From NCBI GenBank assembly GCA_040756375.1, contig JBFLZC010000002.1:392864-456863 (forward strand): DNA of 64,000 nucleotides. Reading direction: 5' to 3'. The notes under the pieces were generated by a model. The model did not search any database. It worked only from the letters and a program-made list of their open reading frames with translations, and was not told where the DNA came from. Positions 62,661 through 64,000 of this stretch are shown here, in pieces. The stretch's first letter is position 1, and every line of letters begins with the position of its first letter. Made by a program: the position numbers and the translations under genes. The stretch is from VGSG01 sp040756375. GTDB lineage: Bacteria > Desulfobacterota > Desulfomonilia > Desulfomonilales > Desulfomonilaceae.

Positions 62661-62698
62661 CATACGGTCGGAAGTGGTCCGAGCACTCCGACCGTATG
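62661..62698 (+). promoter_or_regulatory. Long perfect hairpin between hsp20 genes
   Basis: CATACGGTCGGA (62661-62672) pairs perfectly over 12 bp with TCCGACCGTATG (62687-62698) around a 14-base loop, 5 bases past the first Hsp20 stop. No T-run follows. It could partly terminate, stabilise the 3' end of the first transcript or mark a processing site, giving the first gene higher expression. Confidence 0.55.
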
Positions 62699-62838
62699 TA
62701 TCGCGGCCTCATTGGATCTGACGACAGGCCGACCTCTCGCTGCGCAGATCTCGCGGACAATCAGCGCTGTGAAGTCTGCTTGCGTCAACGGTTCCGAGAT
62801 TCGGAGAACTACTTCTTGTCAAGAAGGAGGAATACAAC

Positions 62839-63297
62839 ATGTTTCGTTGGACCGTACCCGGAGGACCGCCCTGGTCTGAACTCAATCGCCTCCGGAGAGA
62901 GATGGACAGTTTGCTCGGCGCACTTACGCGGGATGCGTGGCCGACCGGCTCACTATGGCGCCAAACAAGGCTCTTTCCGCTCCTCAACGTGCGAGAGCTG
63001 CAGAACGCCTATGTGGTAACAGCGGAAATCCCGGGCATGAAACTCGAAGACCTTGAACTCAAGGTGGAAGCGGATACCCTTGCGCTCAAAGGTGAAAGAA
63101 AGGCGCCCGAAGTGAGCGAAGGGGTGAGCTTTCATCGGAGAGAGCGCGCATCAGGCACGTTCCAGAGAAGCATCACGCTGCCGCGCCGGGTGGATGCTGA
63201 AGGCGTGACCGCAACCTACAAGGACGGGGTGCTCACGGTTACTCTTCCTGTAGAGAAAGCAGCCGTGCCGAAACAGATATCCGTGAAAGCAGGATGA
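62839..63297 (+). CDS. hsp20: Hsp20 / alpha-crystallin family small heat shock protein (2 of 3)
   Basis: A 152-aa protein. The N-terminal arm is proline/tryptophan-rich (MFRWTVPGGPPWSELNRL). The alpha-crystallin domain runs from about residue 45 (PLLNVRELQNAYVVTAEIPGMKLEDL) to ATYKDGVLTVTLP, with a C-terminal I-x-V (ISV). AAGGAGG lies 8-10 bases before ATG 62839. The N-terminal arm differs from those of genes 1 and 3, so the three products could form mixed oligomers or serve different clients. Confidence 0.94.
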   Translation: MFRWTVPGGPPWSELNRLRREMDSLLGALTRDAWPTGSLWRQTRLFPLLNVRELQNAYVVTAEIPGMKLEDLELKVEADTLALKGERKAPEVSEGVSFHRRERASGTFQRSITLPRRVDAEGVTATYKDGVLTVTLPVEKAAVPKQISVKAG

Positions 63298-63324
63298 GCC
63301 ACCCGCTCGCGAAGGAGAACAAAG

Positions 63325-63726
63325 ATGGCTGAGCAAGAAATCCAGGTTCATGAAAAGATGCAGGTTGAGCCCTCTGAAGGTGAGTTTACACGGGAAGGCC
63401 CGTACTTTACCCCAGCGGTGGATATCTGCGAAAATGAAACAGAATTGATCGTCATGGTGGACATGCCGGGGGTAAACGGCAAGAATGTGGAAATCGACCT
63501 TCGAGACGAAGTGCTATCGATTGTGGGAAAAGTGACGGATGCCGCTCCCGTCGGCGAGGAGCTCCTCACCGAGTACCGTACCGGCAATTACTTCCGTTCC
63601 TTCCGCATCACCGATATCGTCGATCAGGAAAAGATAAGCGCGTCCTTGACGGACGGAGTGCTCACTCTGGTACTGCCTAAATCTCAAAAAGCCGTGCCGC
63701 GCAAAATACCTATCACAACCGGTTGA
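63325..63726 (+). CDS. hsp20: Hsp20 / alpha-crystallin family small heat shock protein (3 of 3)
   Basis: A 133-aa protein with a short polar N-terminal arm and a domain from PAVDICENETELIVMVDMPGV to ASLTDGVLTLVLPKS, C-terminal I-x-I (IPI). AAGGAG lies 8 bases before ATG 63325. It is the shortest of the three and lacks a hydrophobic N-terminal arm, so it may depend on the others for assembly. It starts 27 bases after gene 2. Confidence 0.94.
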   Translation: MAEQEIQVHEKMQVEPSEGEFTREGPYFTPAVDICENETELIVMVDMPGVNGKNVEIDLRDEVLSIVGKVTDAAPVGEELLTEYRTGNYFRSFRITDIVDQEKISASLTDGVLTLVLPKSQKAVPRKIPITTG

Positions 63727-63766
63727 CAGGAAGGCGAAAAAGCTCTAGCGCCATAGGTGAGCGTTC

Positions 63767-63853
63767 ATGCCAACTGTCACAGCTAGAGAGCTACAGCGAG
63801 TCATGAAAGCCCTCGGCTTCGGCGAACACTCCGGGGCTTCGCCTCGGAGATAG
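63767..63853 (+). pseudogene. Possible hicA toxin 5' remnant cut by a repeat
   Basis: A 28-codon frame, MPTVTARELQRVMKALGF then repeat-derived residues, with AGGTGAG about 7 bases before ATG. The first 18 residues closely match the N-terminus of HicA mRNA interferases (ARELxRxLxxLGF). The frame runs into dispersed repeat copy B and stops there. No HicA continuation (GSH motif) was seen after the repeat. Part of the match lies in repeat sequence, so chance resemblance is possible. Confidence 0.4.
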
Positions 63854-63905
63854 GTAGCAAGAGCGCATCGTTACGCAATAATTTGGAGGGGAGACTCATC
63901 TCCCC
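63810..63905. repeat. Dispersed repeat, copy B (minus orientation)
   Basis: Reverse-complement copy of the element at 48933-49030. It ends in the same GGGGAGA/TCTCCCC hairpin (63888-63905) and shares the CTCCAAATTATTGCG and CTCCGAGGCGAAGCC blocks. Weaker similarity may extend to about 63797. The sequence after it, 63906-64000, has no gene I can support before the window ends. Confidence 0.85.
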
Positions 63906-64000
63906 TTGTATATTCCAGATAGAAGTACTTCTTGGACAAGAAGCGACTTCCTGGTAGAGCGACTGTGCGTGAGAGTTCCACCTGACTGGCTCTTCGCGAG

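Noticed and set aside
1..64000. CRISPR arrays, tRNA or rRNA genes, transposases, phage genes
   Set aside because: No direct repeat-spacer pattern, tRNA-like T-loop/acceptor sequence or transposase/integrase motif was found by reading.

Overview
The window carries no rRNA, tRNA, transposase, CRISPR array or origin that I can see. It reads as chromosome of a GC-rich, probably anaerobic Gram-negative bacterium. A sigma-54 activator, cobalamin-binding radical SAM enzymes, two NDP-forming acyl-CoA synthetase alpha subunits and several palindromic repeats suggest a Desulfobacterota-type genome (Desulfomonile or Syntrophobacter-like). That assignment is inference; no marker gene is present to prove it.

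Layout. (1) Bases 1-6308 hold a regulatory and stress block: a receiver-PAS-sigma54 activator, a strong -24/-12 promoter match, a small unknown protein, a PhoU-like protein, a GNAT acetyltransferase, a CBS-CBS-ACT protein, a UspA protein and an SMR efflux pump. (2) About 6.5-57.0 kb is one very large surface-glycan locus. The plus-strand section 6.5-22.1 kb has a methyltransferase-glycosyltransferase fusion, three B12/radical SAM proteins, methyltransferases, an AsnB-type amidotransferase, a DPM1-like glycosyltransferase, a YfhO-like membrane protein and a GT-B-like transferase. A minus-strand block (22.1-31.9 kb) follows. Six of its genes overlap by four bases each: cytidylyltransferase, Gfo/Idh oxidoreductase, DegT aminotransferase, NAD epimerase, GNAT and NeuB. 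They are followed by AsnB, a hexapeptide acyltransferase, a WbpG-like amidotransferase and a small unknown protein. The plus strand resumes at 32.1-57.0 kb with an ABC exporter, two GT4 enzymes, a third AsnB, epimerases, an oxidoreductase, many methyltransferases, a sulfotransferase, a second cytidylyltransferase, a 6-phosphogluconolactonase, an Ldh-family dehydrogenase, a HAD phosphatase, a second GT-B-like transferase and two DegT aminotransferases. (3) Bases 57.0-61.2 kb hold a minus-strand sugar isomerase-like gene and two tandem acyl-CoA synthetase (NDP-forming) alpha subunits. (4) Bases 61.8-64.0 kb hold a small cysteine-rich protein, three tandem Hsp20 genes behind a sigma-32-like promoter, and a repeat copy next to a possible hicA remnant.

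How the genes work together (inference). The locus would make, activate and assemble a glycan built from amino sugars, including nonulosonic (sialic-acid-like) and/or acetamidino sugars. NeuB plus two cytidylyltransferases argue for CMP-activated nine-carbon acids. Gfo/Idh + DegT + acyltransferase + WbpG match the logic of the Pseudomonas Wbp diacetamido/acetamidino uronic acid route. Methylation, sulfation and three AsnB-type amidotransferases would decorate the chain, and the ABC protein would export a lipid-linked intermediate. Expected partners I could not find here are HisH/HisF for WbpG, a NeuC/PseG-type enzyme before NeuB, and a beta (ATP-grasp) subunit for the acyl-CoA synthetases.
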